Part shown: positions 46,433 to 59,296 of the stretch, piece by piece
Position numbering within the stretch: position 1 is the first letter of the stretch
Layout: each line of letters begins with the position of its first letter
Assembly (NCBI GenBank): GCA_034770075.1
Contig: CM068382.1
Span: forward strand, 91,050,692-91,114,691
DNA: 64,000 nucleotides
Source: Aralia elata
Taxonomy: Eukaryota > Streptophyta > Magnoliopsida > Apiales > Araliaceae
Direction: 5' to 3'
Program-made: the position numbers and the translations under genes
The notes under the pieces: generated by a model
The model's input: the letters and a program-made list of their open reading frames with translations, nothing else
What the model was told of the DNA's origin: nothing
Database searches by the model: none

Positions 46433-48924
46433 ATGGCTCCAGAGTTGGATCCTCCGTTTGTTGAACCCCTATGGTATCGTTATCGTCGTGAACAGATGCG
46501 TCGCCCTGGAAAAATGTGTTTCGTCCATGATATTTGTGAACGGATAGAGCATGATCTCCTTCTCCTTACCCACCCAGAGGGACTGCCACCGGAATTGGAG
46601 GATAATTTTCAGATACGGAAAATAAAGAGGCTGATTAAGATGTCCGAGCGGTTATACAAGAAAAACCGAAGGGGGAGGAAGTATAGGAGGAAGAGAAAAG
46701 CCGAGAAGAGGAAGAAGGTGGAGGAGGCGGCGGCGGCGGCGGAGTTGGAGGCGTCGGCGGAGGAGGCGGCAGCGGCAGCGGAGTTGGAGCAGAAGACCCA
46801 TAATGTGCAAGATCCGGACTTTTTGAAGCCCTCGCCGGTTTGGAATATCGAGGTGGGTAAGAAAATTAATGTTTTAAGTCTCCTCTCACGAAGAGGAAAG
46901 AGAAACTACCTCATCAAAATCAAGGGAATGGAGAAAGAGACAGAGGAGGTAATTAATTAATTAATTAATTGATTGATCAATTTCGATAGATTAATTAAGA
47001 ATTAACATTTCGATATCTAACCATGCTTGTCTCTGGTAGTTTTAATCAAATAATTGATTAATTAAGGTACTAATTTATTAGTTAAGGGCTAGTATTGCAG
47101 TGCTCTGCTTATTATCTATCTAGCTAATGTACATGTGATATACCTTATTAGTACTTGCTTTCTTAGTTCATCCTTCTTCTTCTTTAGGTTACAATTGATG
47201 AACTCAAAACCAAATATGTTCTTCTCCTCTTTTGGTTCCTGTCCGACGATGGAGTTGGTCCTCATGAATGCCATCCAAATTTTATGGCAGACTTGGAAGA
47301 TATGTACTGTGCTTACAATCCCACGGGTGAGTTTGAGGTTGTGTTTGTTGCATTTGGTACTAACGAGGATGCTTTTCATGATATATTTTCCCGCATGCCA
47401 TGGCTTGCCATCCCACACAAAGATCAACAAGGCAGAGATTTGTTCCTAACCAAGTTTGTTATTCCATACTACTTACTTCTTGCAAAAAGCTGTTCTTTTT
47501 TATCCAAATGGCAGGGTCTTGCTTGACTATCCTGAGGAAGACATCAGCGCTCTTGGAGTCCACTGCTTTCCCTTCACCGAAGAGAGGATTGAGGAGGTTA
47601 CGTCTAGTGAAATACGTGAAGCTGATGCACTCCTGGATAAAATTGTCCTGAAAAAAGAAGAACCCCCCTTAACTGCGCTTTTGGGTTACAATATAATTAC
47701 CAGTGAGGGGAATCAGGCAAGTCCATTTCATTTGCTAGTGTGGCTAGTAATTTCCCTTTATATAATGCGGTTTGAACTAATTTCTCAGTTAATTCATGCA
47801 TGCCACTTTTGTTTGCAGGTTAGCACCTCCGTGCTGGAAGGCAAGACTGTGGGCCTGTATTATTTGGAAATCTCAACCAAGGGCTGTCAACGCACTAGAA
47901 AAGTTTTGGAAATTTGGAAATCCTTGAAAGATGTGCCTGACAAAGATCTAGAGATTGTGTTTGTCAATGAAGATTGTACTAATCTTTCGTATGCTAAGGC
48001 CATATATAAGGATAAGTTTGGATCTCCTATGCCTTGGTACTCACTACTACCCTCTAATCGTAGTAAGTTGTCCAAGGTTTTCAGGTACAACGGGAGGCTT
48101 GGACCACGATATGACTATTTGAGCAATGCAGGTTACTTGATCATTCTTAAGCCTGATAAGTATCAATCTCTGAGTTACTTTGGTTTTGAAATCATAGAAA
48201 AGTTTGGAATTGAAGCATATCCTTTTACACTGGAAACAGCTGTGAAGATAACGACGAGCAAACAACAGGAAAAGTTGGTGTTGAGCAAACTTTTATCACC
48301 CTCAGCTCCTTTACTTAGAGGAAATTCTAACGGTGACAAGGTATGTTTGTGTCTTTTGAGTGTGTGCGAACCAAAAGGACCTCTAAATTGTCATCATTAT
48401 TTCTGAATTTTTAAATTCCACTCTTGTAGGTATATACATCTGTTTCCGAGCTCTCGGAGAAGAATGTACTTTTATTGTTTGCAACACATTCTTGCTATGG
48501 AGCAGGATCGTTTTTGCCAGCATTGAAGATCATGTATTATGAAAAGAAGGGGACAAAAGATGACTTTGAGATTATTTACATCTCTTTGGACTGTGATGAA
48601 TCCCCATCTTCCTTCCCTAAGTGCATCCAAGAAATGCCGTGGTTGGTCCACGCTCATGTTCCGAATTTTGCTGTTTCGTTGTCCGTAGAGGTGTTTAGGA
48701 TTGACCCTTTCTTTCCGGCCATTGCAGCATTTGGACGAGATGGACATCTTGAAACAAAAGAATCTAACTTGGCTTTTAAAAAAGACTGGAACTGTAAGTA
48801 TCCATTTATTGAGGTTATGGAAGAAGAAGTGTGTAGAGGACTAATCAGGAAGCACAAATGGGACTTGAAAAGCCTCTACTTCCCCGAATCTCGTCCAGAA
48901 AGTAAAATTTATGATGTTCTTTGA
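46433..48924 (+). pseudogene. Nucleoredoxin-like gene, copy C (best preserved; no CxxC)
   Basis: Exons 46433-46948, 47188-47716, 47819-48340, 48430-48924; about 685 residues. Exon 1 encodes a basic/acidic extension (KKNRRGRKYRRKRKAEKR, then an Ala/Glu repeat) and the start of Trx domain 1 (VGKKINVLSLLSRRGKRNYL). Exon 2: domain 1 (VLLLFWFLSDD, GEFEVVFVAFGTNEDAFH, RMPWLAIPH, PNGRVLLDYPEE). Exon 3: domain 2 (GLYYLEISTKGCQRTRKV). Exon 4: domain 3 (LLFATHSCYGAGSFLPAL, FEIIYISLDCDES, EMPWLVHAHV). Plant nucleoredoxins have three Trx folds with WCPPC-type sites; none of the three here has CxxC. Intron 2 uses a GC donor. A 4-nt insertion near 47468-47480 shifts the frame in exon 2 relative to A and B (IPYSPLAKAV became IPYYLLLAKS), so it is probably a pseudogene unless it is an assembly error. 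Confidence 0.82.
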
Positions 48925-49214
48925 GGGTAATACTTTGTTCATTGTCGTTGGTTACTTTTAAAAACATTACTAGATTCAGGACTAGTCATGTAGTCTTTAA
49001 AATCAAGTCCATCCAAAAGAACCATAATTTTATGCATGTGCTCGATTCCATATTTTTGCCTACCATGTGATGTTATGCTGAATTACTTTACCAAGTATGA
49101 TTGTAATTCACAGTTGATCTCCTTAATTGGGTCAATTTAAGAGCGTTGTTACCCTCAAGCAATCCTAACTGTTGTCTTTTTTATCTAATGCTTAAGTTGT
49201 GTGGACATTTACTT

Positions 49215-49607
49215 TATGGTTCGTTTGGTAACTATTTTTACTTTCATGTCTTTACTTCTCATTTTTGTTTTCATATTGTTCTGCTTTAACTTACTTTCCA
49301 CTTGTGAAAACAAAAATAGACAACATTGTCTAATAATTTTATTTATTTTTATAAAGAGGTAGAATTTAAAATTTTGTTGTTAACAAGGTTTGATGCTTGG
49401 ATCTCATTAAAATTGAAATGACTCCTTGTTTTGTCAAAATTGAAGAAAAACTTTTTTGTGTTTTTACTTTTTTACTGTCAAAGTGGATTTTGCTTCCACT
49501 TTTTTCAAAGTAGAAACAGTTACCAAAAACTATTTTTGGCTTCCGATTAAAAAAACAAAAGTAGAAACAAAAAATTGGAATTAAAAACAATTACCAAATG
49601 GACCATA
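49215..49607. mobile_element. 400-bp TIR element, copy C
   Basis: Ends TATGGTTCGTTTGGTAAC and TTACCAAATGGACCATA; orthologous with 16308-16706 and 25155-25552. Confidence 0.6.
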
Positions 49608-49661
49608 GTTATCATAAAAGCATTTGTGAAACCTAAAACAATAGCCATAACTATACTCCTA

Positions 49662-50442
49662 AGTGTATGCGTTGGCGGAACCAGGGGGCGGGGGGTGATA
49701 TGACCCTGGTAGGCTGGTTTTTTCTGCTCCCATTATATCATGCTTCTGCGAGTTAAATGGCATAGAAGATAAGCTAGCATTATATACTACAAAGAAATAA
49801 GGGAACAGTTAACACGTATATAAAATTAACATAATATAAGAATTAGTAATGCTAACTTGCACAGCCAAAACTTTAGGTATACTTAATTACGGAAATAACT
49901 TTCTTCATACTAATCTGTAGATACTATTGGTGATTAGTCTTCTTGCAATATCTTAAAATCTTAGGTTCCCACGTCGTCTAAATATAGTTCTCTTCTCCTA
50001 TCTTTGTTCTATAAATAGAGGAGAGTTCAAGGTTAATTTTTTTAAGTAAAACATGGAAGTCCAAAGTGGAAGTCCATCAAAGCTAATTTTTTTTTCCTGA
50101 GTAAAGCATGGACTTCTTATGTGAAAGTTCAAAGCTTAAATAGTGTGTTTTTTTTACATGTTATGTACTTTTGAACTTTACTCCTATATATGATTTTGAA
50201 TTTATAATTGATCTCGCAGGAGACTGAGGTACAAATTAATTAATTTGTTCCACTTTAAAAGGAAATGCCATTAAAAAATTTCACAAAAGATTTCACCTTT
50301 TTTTTGTGATAATAGTATATAATGATAGCATGTCCTCAAGGGGTGGACCTACAATATTGTAGTTATCCTGAATTTGATAATTAATTTACAAATGTATTTC
50401 GCCTCCCTCTAAAAATGTTCTAGTTCCGCCGCTGATTGTATG
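49662..50442. mobile_element. hAT-like non-autonomous element, 765 bp
   Basis: Element 49670-50434. Ends CGTTGGCGGAACC and AGTTCCGCCGCTG are imperfect inverted repeats. Flanks AGTGTATG (49662-49669) and ATTGTATG (50435-50442) are an 8-bp duplication with one mismatch. Copy B at 25613-25624 shows the empty site (AAGTGTATGAAT). No transposase frame. GGAAGTCC-type short repeats inside. Confidence 0.85.
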
Positions 50443-50616
50443 AACATTGAGTAAAAAAGATTTTCGGACCTTATATTTTTGTAGGAAACATAAAAAACAA
50501 ACACAACAAAAGCAAATTTAAAAACAATTTTTTGTCAGTATTTGGGACCACAAGTGTGGGAATACCAACCCAGGTAAAGGCTGTCGGTGATAAAAACAAA
50601 TTGAAATATAACAAAC

Positions 50617-50878
50617 TACTCCCTCCGTCCTAAATTAATTGCTCAATTTTGACTTTTTAAAGTCAAATTGACCATTTTTAAAACTAATCTTTTTACTATT
50701 TTTGCTAAAATATAGGTGAAGAGATTATAACCAAAAGAAAGTATATACAATTTATTACTAACCTCAAATTTTATAATTTTAGAAATATATTTATATATGT
50801 TTAATTATTAATTTTAAAAATAGTCAATTTGACTTAAAAAAGACAAAACTGAGCAATTAATTTGGGACGAAAGGAGTA
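50617..50878. mobile_element. Stowaway MITE, 258 bp
   Basis: Element 50619-50876 with long inverted ends (CTCCCTCCGTCCTAAATTAA and TTAATTTGGGACGAAAGGAG), flanked by TA. Copy B has the empty site AACAAACTATATCAT at 25788-25800. Confidence 0.92.
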
Positions 50879-51889
50879 TATCATAGTAGCAAAAATCCTT
50901 TAATGTTAGTTCAATTGACTCGACTGAGTTGGTTGAATTGAGTTATACTTATTTGGCTCTAAAATACTGAAAATTCTTTTAGATAACATGAAGAACCACT
51001 TAAAGGTAACCATTTTATGTTTAAACAACTTGAAATTTACTACTGTTCTAAGAATATCACTACTGTTCTTACATGCAACATTGATAAAAGTAAGAAGTTT
51101 AATTGTAATAATCCTAACCTAAATCAGTTGTATAATGTAGAGTCGTAATAATGACATATATAAAAGATGAAAAAAAATAGTTTAAATTAAAACGATTCTA
51201 AGATTGTTAGTCGAGAAACCCTAAATTGTCAAATAGGTAGGTTCGATCGTCAAAATTGAGGTTCCTATTTTTAAAATATACCTTACATATATATATATAT
51301 ATATATATAGATGTCAAGAAGCTCTCCATCTAGTGCGTAATGCCAAATTTGGTAGGAAACAAATATAATGTGAATGGGAGTATTTTTGAAATGAAATAAA
51401 TAAGTTATTTATTTTAGAGTTTTTATTTGTTATGGAAACTTTCCATTATTTGGAAAATGGAGCTTTGGTCAATGTTCATCTCTATCTACAGCTTGGAGGA
51501 CAGTAGCATGAGGCAGATTTTGGGGCTAGATATTCACCATGAGCTGGAGATTTTAGCATTTGGTGGCATCATTTTGGAGGCCATATAAAGCATTATCAGT
51601 TGCAATAGATAAGCTAGGTAAGGGTGGAAGATAGAATCGGGATAAAACAAAGGAACAAGAGAAGGTTACGGGAAAAAAAATTAAATTAAATTAAATTATA
51701 AAAAAATAAACATAAGAAATGAAATTTATAAGAAAAGATTTATGTATATATATAAAAAAGGAAGTAATAAACATTGGTTGTGGAAAGTGGGCAAGAAACG
51801 TGGAAAGGTGGATGGAGATAGATGGAACCAATAATAACTGGAAAGTCCTATTCTGACCCCTTTTGTTCGGATAAGTTATTTGATAAATA

Positions 51890-54800
51890 TTGGGGACATT
51901 TACACTTTATAATATTTTTTTAAAAATAATTATAAAAATCATACATCCATAAAATAATTACAAAAATACTACAGTTCATCATTTTTATTTACAATACTAA
52001 TACAATTAAAAGTCCTTAAATTAAGGGATTAATATTAATGGGCTAACATGGCAAATTAGTTTCCATCTTCCTCAAACATTTCTTTTTCGTTCGATCTCTC
52101 TCTCTCTCCGCCCTTAATTCTCGATTAATACATCGTCGTTCTGATCATCTTCTTCACCTTTGTAAGCTTCGTATATGATCTCCAATGGCGCTCTCATATT
52201 TCACTCAACAAAGAGTCGGCATAGAACGGGTTTGGATCATACCCAGATCCCGAATTAGTACCGCATGAATCCCAAATGTGATTATCATAATTATAATCAT
52301 CCGTTAGTTGTTCTTGTTCCTGTTGTTGTAGTGGTAATCATCATATTCTCTCTTTCACCCATACTAAATTGACAGTTCAAACTTGCATATTGTCAAAGAG
52401 ATGGCAGCACATCTGGGCAACTCTTCTCCATATGAATTTGTACAAATACAATTTCGGGAGTTGCGCTAAATTTTTCCTATTTCGTACTTTGATTTTGTTG
52501 GATATTCATAACCATTTGTTATGGTTAGTGAGTCTGTAATGTTTATTGGAGTTTATGTGAACTGGGTTGGATATACAGGTTGTTTCTGTTTTGGTTATCA
52601 TTATTAAAACCTATTTTGGTTACTTTCATATAACTATTTGGTTACTTCTTTATTATGTTTTGGTTACCGTTATCTTATGGTTTGACTACTATTATTGCGC
52701 CCTCAATGTGGGATTTTAGTTACTTTTATTTTTTATTCTGGTTAATATATAATTGTTTAGTATATATGGATTGCCTAAACTGGGTTTCATTACATGATAT
52801 TTCTGTTTTGGTTACCATTAAAACCTGTTCTAGTTAATATCATATAATTATGTGGTTACTGTTATTAGTAACCAGATAGTTACAAGCTTGTATCAAGATA
52901 AACATCAAGTGTTAAATGTACATATGAGAGTGTCTTATTTATTTAGCTGATGTATACTTATAAATTACATACTCATAAAAATTATCTAAAAATTATACAA
53001 TTGGTATTTAAATTTGCATATAGAGGTAACCATTTTATTTTTTCTGAGTAATCAAATTTATATAAAAAAATTTATGAGTATCCAAACCTACATATATGGT
53101 AACCATTTTTGTTTGTGTTAGTAAGCGGATAATTATAAGCTTGTATCAGGATTGTTATAAAGTGTTAAATGTATATGTTTTATTTATACCCTGTCATCAT
53201 GATGAAATAAGAAACTCCAATTAAGAGTTCCCATTTATATATATGATGGTCACTTATAGATCTCATATATTAAAATAAAAATAGTTTGAGAGGTGCAGTT
53301 GGTAACCAAACCTGCATATAAGGGTAACCATTTTAGTTTTTGTTAGTAACCAAATAATTAAAAACTTATATCAGAACAGTTATCAAGTGCTGAATGTACA
53401 TGTGAGGGTTCCCATTTATCTAGCTGATGGATACTTTTAAATTACATTGTTATAAAAGTTATTTGGAAATGGTCCAGTTGATAACTAAATATGAATATAG
53501 AGGTAACCATTTTATTTTATATGGGTAACCAAATTTACATAAAAATGTTTCAGAACAGTTACCAATTGTTTAATGTATATGTTTACTTTATATTGACAAC
53601 TCATGATGGAATCAAAAATCAAAATATTAATCAATAACAATTTTGTCTATTGTACACCATAAAAAATGTTACCAACCATGTGGTTAATGGTTACTAACAG
53701 TAAACAATTATATATTTCTATATTTACACTCTTTTTGTTTATGTTCCGTTGAAATAAAGCACAACTGAACTCATCTCCATTGTCTGACAACTGAATAAAC
53801 ATTGTAAACTAACCAAATCAATATTAGACAGTAACCAAACTACATGATCTTAGTAACCAGAACATAAACAAAAATTTTACATACTATTGTTTGGTTACCT
53901 TCATACTTTAGTTTTTGTGGGTAATCATTTTGATATGGAGCAATGACACAAGTAAATCTAGGTAACTAAACAATAGTATGAAGAATTGGTTACCTTCATA
54001 CCTAGAATTGGTACAAGTAAATCTAGGTAACCATTCAAGTGGTTACCTTTGTATTCAAGAATTGGTTACCTTCATACCTAGAGTTGGTTACTTTCATACT
54101 ATTGTTTGGTTACCTTCAGACTTTAGTTTCTGTGAGTAACCATTTTAATATGGAGCAATGACACAAGTAAATCTAAGTAACCAAACAATAGTATGAAGAT
54201 AACCAATTCTTGAATGTGCAGTAACTACGGCTCTGAATTCAACATTGTGACCAATTAAAGACTGCACAAGTAAATTTAGGTAACCAAACACTAGTATGAA
54301 GGTAACCAATTTCTGAATGTGTAGTAACTACGGATCAATAATTTTTTCGCAAATAAAAATTTTGGATCTCTTCTTTGTCGGATTCGGCTACTCTTCTTCT
54401 TCTTTCTTCGTGTCTAGTTCACATAAACAAGAAGTCGTTCACACTAATTTTTTTAATTTGTTGAAGCTGGAGGAGGGATTGAATAATTTGTAGTAGATAG
54501 TTGGTTTCCAGATTCTTGGAGCTTCTCGTCAATGACGATTTTTAATTTCTTTGTTGTCGGAGCTTTGATTTGGTTCCAGATTTGTATTTTTTTCGTTACC
54601 GGATTTCTCTATAGCACAAAGTTGGGTCTGATTTCTTCGTTACCTGACTTTTGCAGAAGAATGTTGATTTCTTCGTATACAACATTAAAAGATGGTTGTC
54701 GGATTTGGTTTGGTAACTGTCGAATGAGGCAGTTGCTTCTCCTTGATTTTAGAGATTCTTTATTTATGTGAAACAGAATAATCTAATGTATTTATTGTTT

Positions 54801-54895
54801 TGCACTCTTTTTGAAATTATTTTGTGGATGCTCTATTCTTGTAATTACTTTATAAATATTGTATATTACTGTAAAGAACCCATATTATTGCCAAT
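51890..54895. mobile_element. Unclassified 3-kb insertion with GGTTACC motif array
   Basis: Interrupts copy C between GATAAGTTATTTGATA and AAACGGTAAAAAAGG; copy B is continuous there (28108-28150). Outer ends ATATTGGGGACATTTACA and CTGTAAAGAACCCATAT are imperfect inverted repeats of a MULE-like look, but I cannot define a clean target duplication. Leader-like CT-rich sequence at 52090-52115 and 54375-54420. On the minus strand, 52340-52200 holds a 46-codon open stretch (LTDDYNYDNHIWDSCGTNSG) of unknown family. The centre (52570-54330) is an array of GGTTAC/GTAACC motifs. Confidence 0.65.
52570..54330. repeat. Dispersed GGTTAC/GTAACC motif array
   Basis: More than 30 copies of GGTTAC or GTAACC (many as GGTTACC/GGTAACC followed by ATTTT or AAA), irregularly spaced and in both orientations. 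In 53930-54330 they form larger units (AAGTAAATCTAGGTAACC and inverted GGTTACCTTCATACC). The density far exceeds the rest of the window. Confidence 0.8.
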
Positions 54896-56045
54896 TTTAA
54901 ACGGTAAAAAAGGAAAGCAAAAAAGACTTCATTTTAGAGTTAACACCAAACTAACCACCAAATTTCTCTCATGTTTTATAATATGTAAATATATATATAT
55001 AAAATAGGGTAGAACATGGTTTAGGAAAATGATTGAAAGTCATTTTCCTGTGATACGCCCCCACAAGCCCCTTTAGCATATAATTCTTTTTAGCTTTTGA
55101 TGAAAAGTCCTTCTAAAAAGTTGAAGATGGGGAAATTTGAGTTTTGGGCTATTTTTTTCATAAATTTTTGAAAAGAGGAAAACTATGATTAAGTTTCCAA
55201 GTTTGGAAAGTTATAATTAATTTTTCAATAATTATTTTTAAGTGAATTTTAGCGAGAAGCTTCATATTTATTTATATGATTCTTTTAAGAAGTTAGAGAA
55301 TTTTATGAGAGACAAAAAATAATTTATGAAATTTCTAAGTTAATAAAATTTAGAAAATCATACTTAAATATTAGAAAGTTACTTTAGGTTTTAATTTTAA
55401 CACTAGCCTTCCCATATTATTTAGGATTTAATGGAAAATTTTGATGAATTTTTTAAGTGAAGAGAAAACTGTTCTATTATAAATCTATTTAAAAAAATAG
55501 TTTTTACATAGTAACAAAGTGGATGAAATAGTAGAAATGAAAGAAAATTATGATACTTGAATGGAAAGTCCTAGAAAATATTCTAAGTATTTTAAGATGA
55601 TGGGGGATCATGTGATTGGCTGTCTAAGGGTATTATTGTCTTTTCACACAAGAGTATGAGAGTTGGACGAGAAGAGTTTATTATACTTTTTAATAATATG
55701 ATATATATTTAGTGCAAATATATCACTAAAAGATGATTATGAGCTTTAAATTAGTTTGGGTAAATGATGTTAAACCAATCAACTCTTTCATTTTTTTTCT
55801 ATTTTTAATAACTGACTAAATTTTTTCCATTTTAAACTTTAAACCAAGGACAGTGATTCTATTTTTCCTGAAATGCTAATTGTGGTTAGTTGATTAACAA
55901 CATTGTTTATTTTATATTTTTATTTAGAAAAATGATGACATTAAAAATCTTACGTGAATAACTTGGTGAGTTAACTCGTTTTGTAACTCTTTCTTTCTTA
56001 AACCCAAAATTCATCCTATTAAGATTTATTCATGTCCAAGAACAT
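54896..56045. other. Non-coding part of segment C
   Basis: Homologous to 28140-29640 of copy B; no gene. Confidence 0.6.
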
Positions 56046-58120
56046 GGTGAGTTAACTCGTTCTGTTCTGGATCCAAATACAGATATGAATAAGAACTTAG
56101 ATAAGGATTTTCATAAGTTCGAAAAAATTGATTTACTTGGTGTGCATTAAAATTTTTATAAGGTTCTTGATTCAAGTAAAATTATTATTCCAACTATAAT
56201 AGGAGTCCATGTTTTCACAAATCACAAAACAAATAGACAATTAACCATGAAAGTCTCACAAAAGAAATAAAATAAAATAAAATAAAAATCTTAATTTTAC
56301 AGTTAACCTAAATAAAATCTAGACAGCTCCTAACTATTCCAAGTTACACTTTAAGGTCCACAAAATTCGAAATTAATCACACCACTAGCCAGGTAAGTAT
56401 AAGAACGGTGAGAGTCTCTCCGTGGGTACGGTGACTAATTGAATAATCGCACGTTCTTTAGGCGTTCTTTTTGAACTACTTGCTTAAACATCAGTAGTTT
56501 GATTGATTTAAAATTTAGCCTCCTCTTGGAGTCGTTTGTCCTAATTGAGCTCAAAATTCCTAGGGGCCAACGTCTACTTGAATTTATTAAGTCAATATTA
56601 TGCAAAATGCAAGTTGGGTTGTTTGTGGGCCAAGGAAGGGTGATAAAATCCCCACCTTATCTTGTTATGGGTTTTGCCCTTAAATAAAATAAAAATAAGA
56701 ATGCACAAATAAAAAAAATTGTAAACAAATAAAGTGTCCTAAAACTATGTAAATTACGAAAGAAGGAAAATTTGACGTATCTCAATCCTCCAGCAATCAC
56801 CACAGTTTATATTTGACAAAAAAAAACAGGATATGCTCTACGTGAGTGAATGCATGAATGGGGCAATTTTAAAAAAAACTAAGATACTATTTTTTATTTT
56901 TTTAAAGAAAATATGAAGATACGAAGTACCAAGGAAAGCGCAGTTCGATCCACTTCGATAATCTTGAAAAAATAAAAAACAATATTATAGTTAAAAACTA
57001 ATTCGAATAAATAAAAATTAAGGAATAAAAAATTAATTCTAGTTTCCAACAACGACAATAAAAACTTGATGTGATAAAAATATGTAACTGCAAGTGCACA
57101 GTGTCAAATTAAAGAACTGACAAGTACATGTCGAACCCACAGAAACTAGATCAATTTTAATATATCCTTAATATCTATTTCAGGCGAATTATAAATAAAA
57201 ATTGAGAATTGATTAATTATAACTAAACTAATTAAAATATGAAAATTAATAATAAGGAGCAATCTAGGAATCTGAATCCATTAAACAATAAATATAATAT
57301 ATAATTCAATCTCTTCTATTTTTATAACTTAATTATGGTTTTGATCTCCCTTTCTTTTAATTTAGTAATTTTATAATTAATGTGGGCAAATATAGACTAT
57401 GAAAATTTAAGAATTAACTATAACTCGTCAAAACTTTTTTTAACAAGCACGGATTATGAAAAACTCATATCTTAACAATAATCTATCAAAACCTCTTAAT
57501 TAATTTAAAGTTACATAAAAACTATAAAATGAAGGTATTTCAATAACGAAACATGAAGGCGAAATCAATTAAACATAAAAGCATAAATAATAAAAGCGAT
57601 GAAAAATATTATCATGAATAATTATTTAATTTCATCTTCATCCCAGATTAAAGAAATTAACTAGACTTGAAAAATTAATAAACTAACTAAAATAAAGAAC
57701 AAAAAGTAAAAGATTAAAAATAAATAAGAAAACAACCTTTATTAAGGATCATCCAACGAACGTACAAAGAAGAAATAATTTACTCATACTCCTACTCCTG
57801 ACCTAAACTAATACATCTCTCTCTAAAACAAAAGACCTATTTAAAGGGAAAATAAATTTGTGCCCTAATTTAGATTCATTGAACTTGATCTCTTTTATTC
57901 CCTTTTTATCCTCTCTTTCCTTCTGAAATTCAACCTCTACATGGTAATCTCCCAAGAGTCATTTTCCATCTTTAAAAACTGGAATAATTATCTTTTATTT
58001 ATTCACCAAGATAAATAAGGTAAATCCTACAAAATAAAATAAAATGTATTAGTTAAATAAAATAAACATATAAAATAATAAAGATGAGAATATTAAAATG
58101 TATAAAAATTGTGTATATTA
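56046..58120. other. Block present in C only, possible LTR-element remnant
   Basis: Replaces ~75 nt of copy B (29640-29710). No open frame. Sequence around 57085-57150 (GCAAGTGCACAGTGTC, then CGAACCCACAGAAAC) resembles a block common near LTRs of plant retroelements, but no LTR pair or primer site could be defined. Confidence 0.35.
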
Positions 58121-58505
58121 ATCACCTTCACCGTCGCGCACTACGACACACGCTTATTTTCACTTTCATTCATAGCAGTACAACCGCATGTCCACACGCC
58201 TCAAATAGTGTCATCACCACCATCCACCCACCACCATTAGGTCCTTCAGTATCAATTAGTATTGCAAATTTACTAAATTAAGAAAAATACAACAAATCCT
58301 AAAAATTAAACACAAATATTTTTCCCAAAATGAACTATTAAATTTAAATCAACGAAAACTCAAAAGTTTTCTCTAACGAGTTTCTACATGCTTCTAGTGA
58401 GTTTCTTCATGTTTTGTCATTGAGTTTCTTCCTTTTTAGGCTCCATTTTGAGAACATAATTTAATGAACAATCAGAATAGGATGATTTATGTGTTATGTG
58501 AATGA

Positions 58506-59291
58506 TGTTAGGATATTTAACATTAATCATACATCGAATAAATTCAAGAGCGTAAATAGGTTAATAAGTATGGTGGAGGCTCAGCCTAATAAGTTAACAT
58601 TTTGGGCAAGGAGGTGACCCAACATACTTGTTGGGCCAGTCTACATAGGTACGCGTTGCATTTGTGTGAAAAAATTGATGTAGGACAGATTATAGATCAT
58701 GCAATTTCGCAACAATTGATATCATAGCTCATGATTTGATATTTGGGCCCAAGTATCAGGTTGGCACTCCATGGTGGAGCATTCACATGTTGCATGTTAC
58801 CCAATCCGCATGGTAGAGCAAATGAGTTGAGTCAGGTAGAGCACAAGGGGATCACTCATGCGTTTACCACTACACTATAAAGTATAATTTGAGTCGAATG
58901 AAGCGGGATTGAGATGGCTTTGGGAAGCTGTTCAGGGTGAAGGGTTCACACAGAGCAAAGTTATACTCCCATGTTTAACTTTCGTGTGGTGGAGTAGTAT
59001 TAAAGTGGAGCAAGGCTCTGAAGGGACTCAAAGAAAGTATGCTCAATGGTGATTACTTTAATATGATACTAGTGATGGGTATTCAAGTGAAAAGTGAAGA
59101 TTATTGGGATATTTCACATGAATTTCGCATCGGATACATTCAAGATTGTAAATGGGTTAATAAGTATGGTAGAGCCTTAACCTAATAGGTTAACCTTTTG
59201 GGTAAAGAGGTAATCCAACATGTTTGATGTTCACTATATTGGTGTGATAAATTAATGTGGGGTAGATTATGGATCATGCAATTTCGCTACA
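58506..59291 (+). mobile_element. TRIM 1, copy C
   Basis: LTRs 58506-58714 and 59102-59291. Degenerate primer site ATTGATATCATAGC at 58715. The interior is ~130 nt longer than in B. No CACTA in LTR 2. Confidence 0.78.
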
Positions 59292-59296
59292 AGTGT

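Noticed and set aside
46433..48924. Calling NRX-like copy C an intact gene
   Set aside because: The 4-nt shift in exon 2 separates it into two frames; kept as pseudogene until reads are checked.
54532..55007. Two 79-codon plus-strand frames
   Set aside because: They cross the insertion boundary at 54895 and have no recognisable domain; composition is low-complexity hydrophobic.
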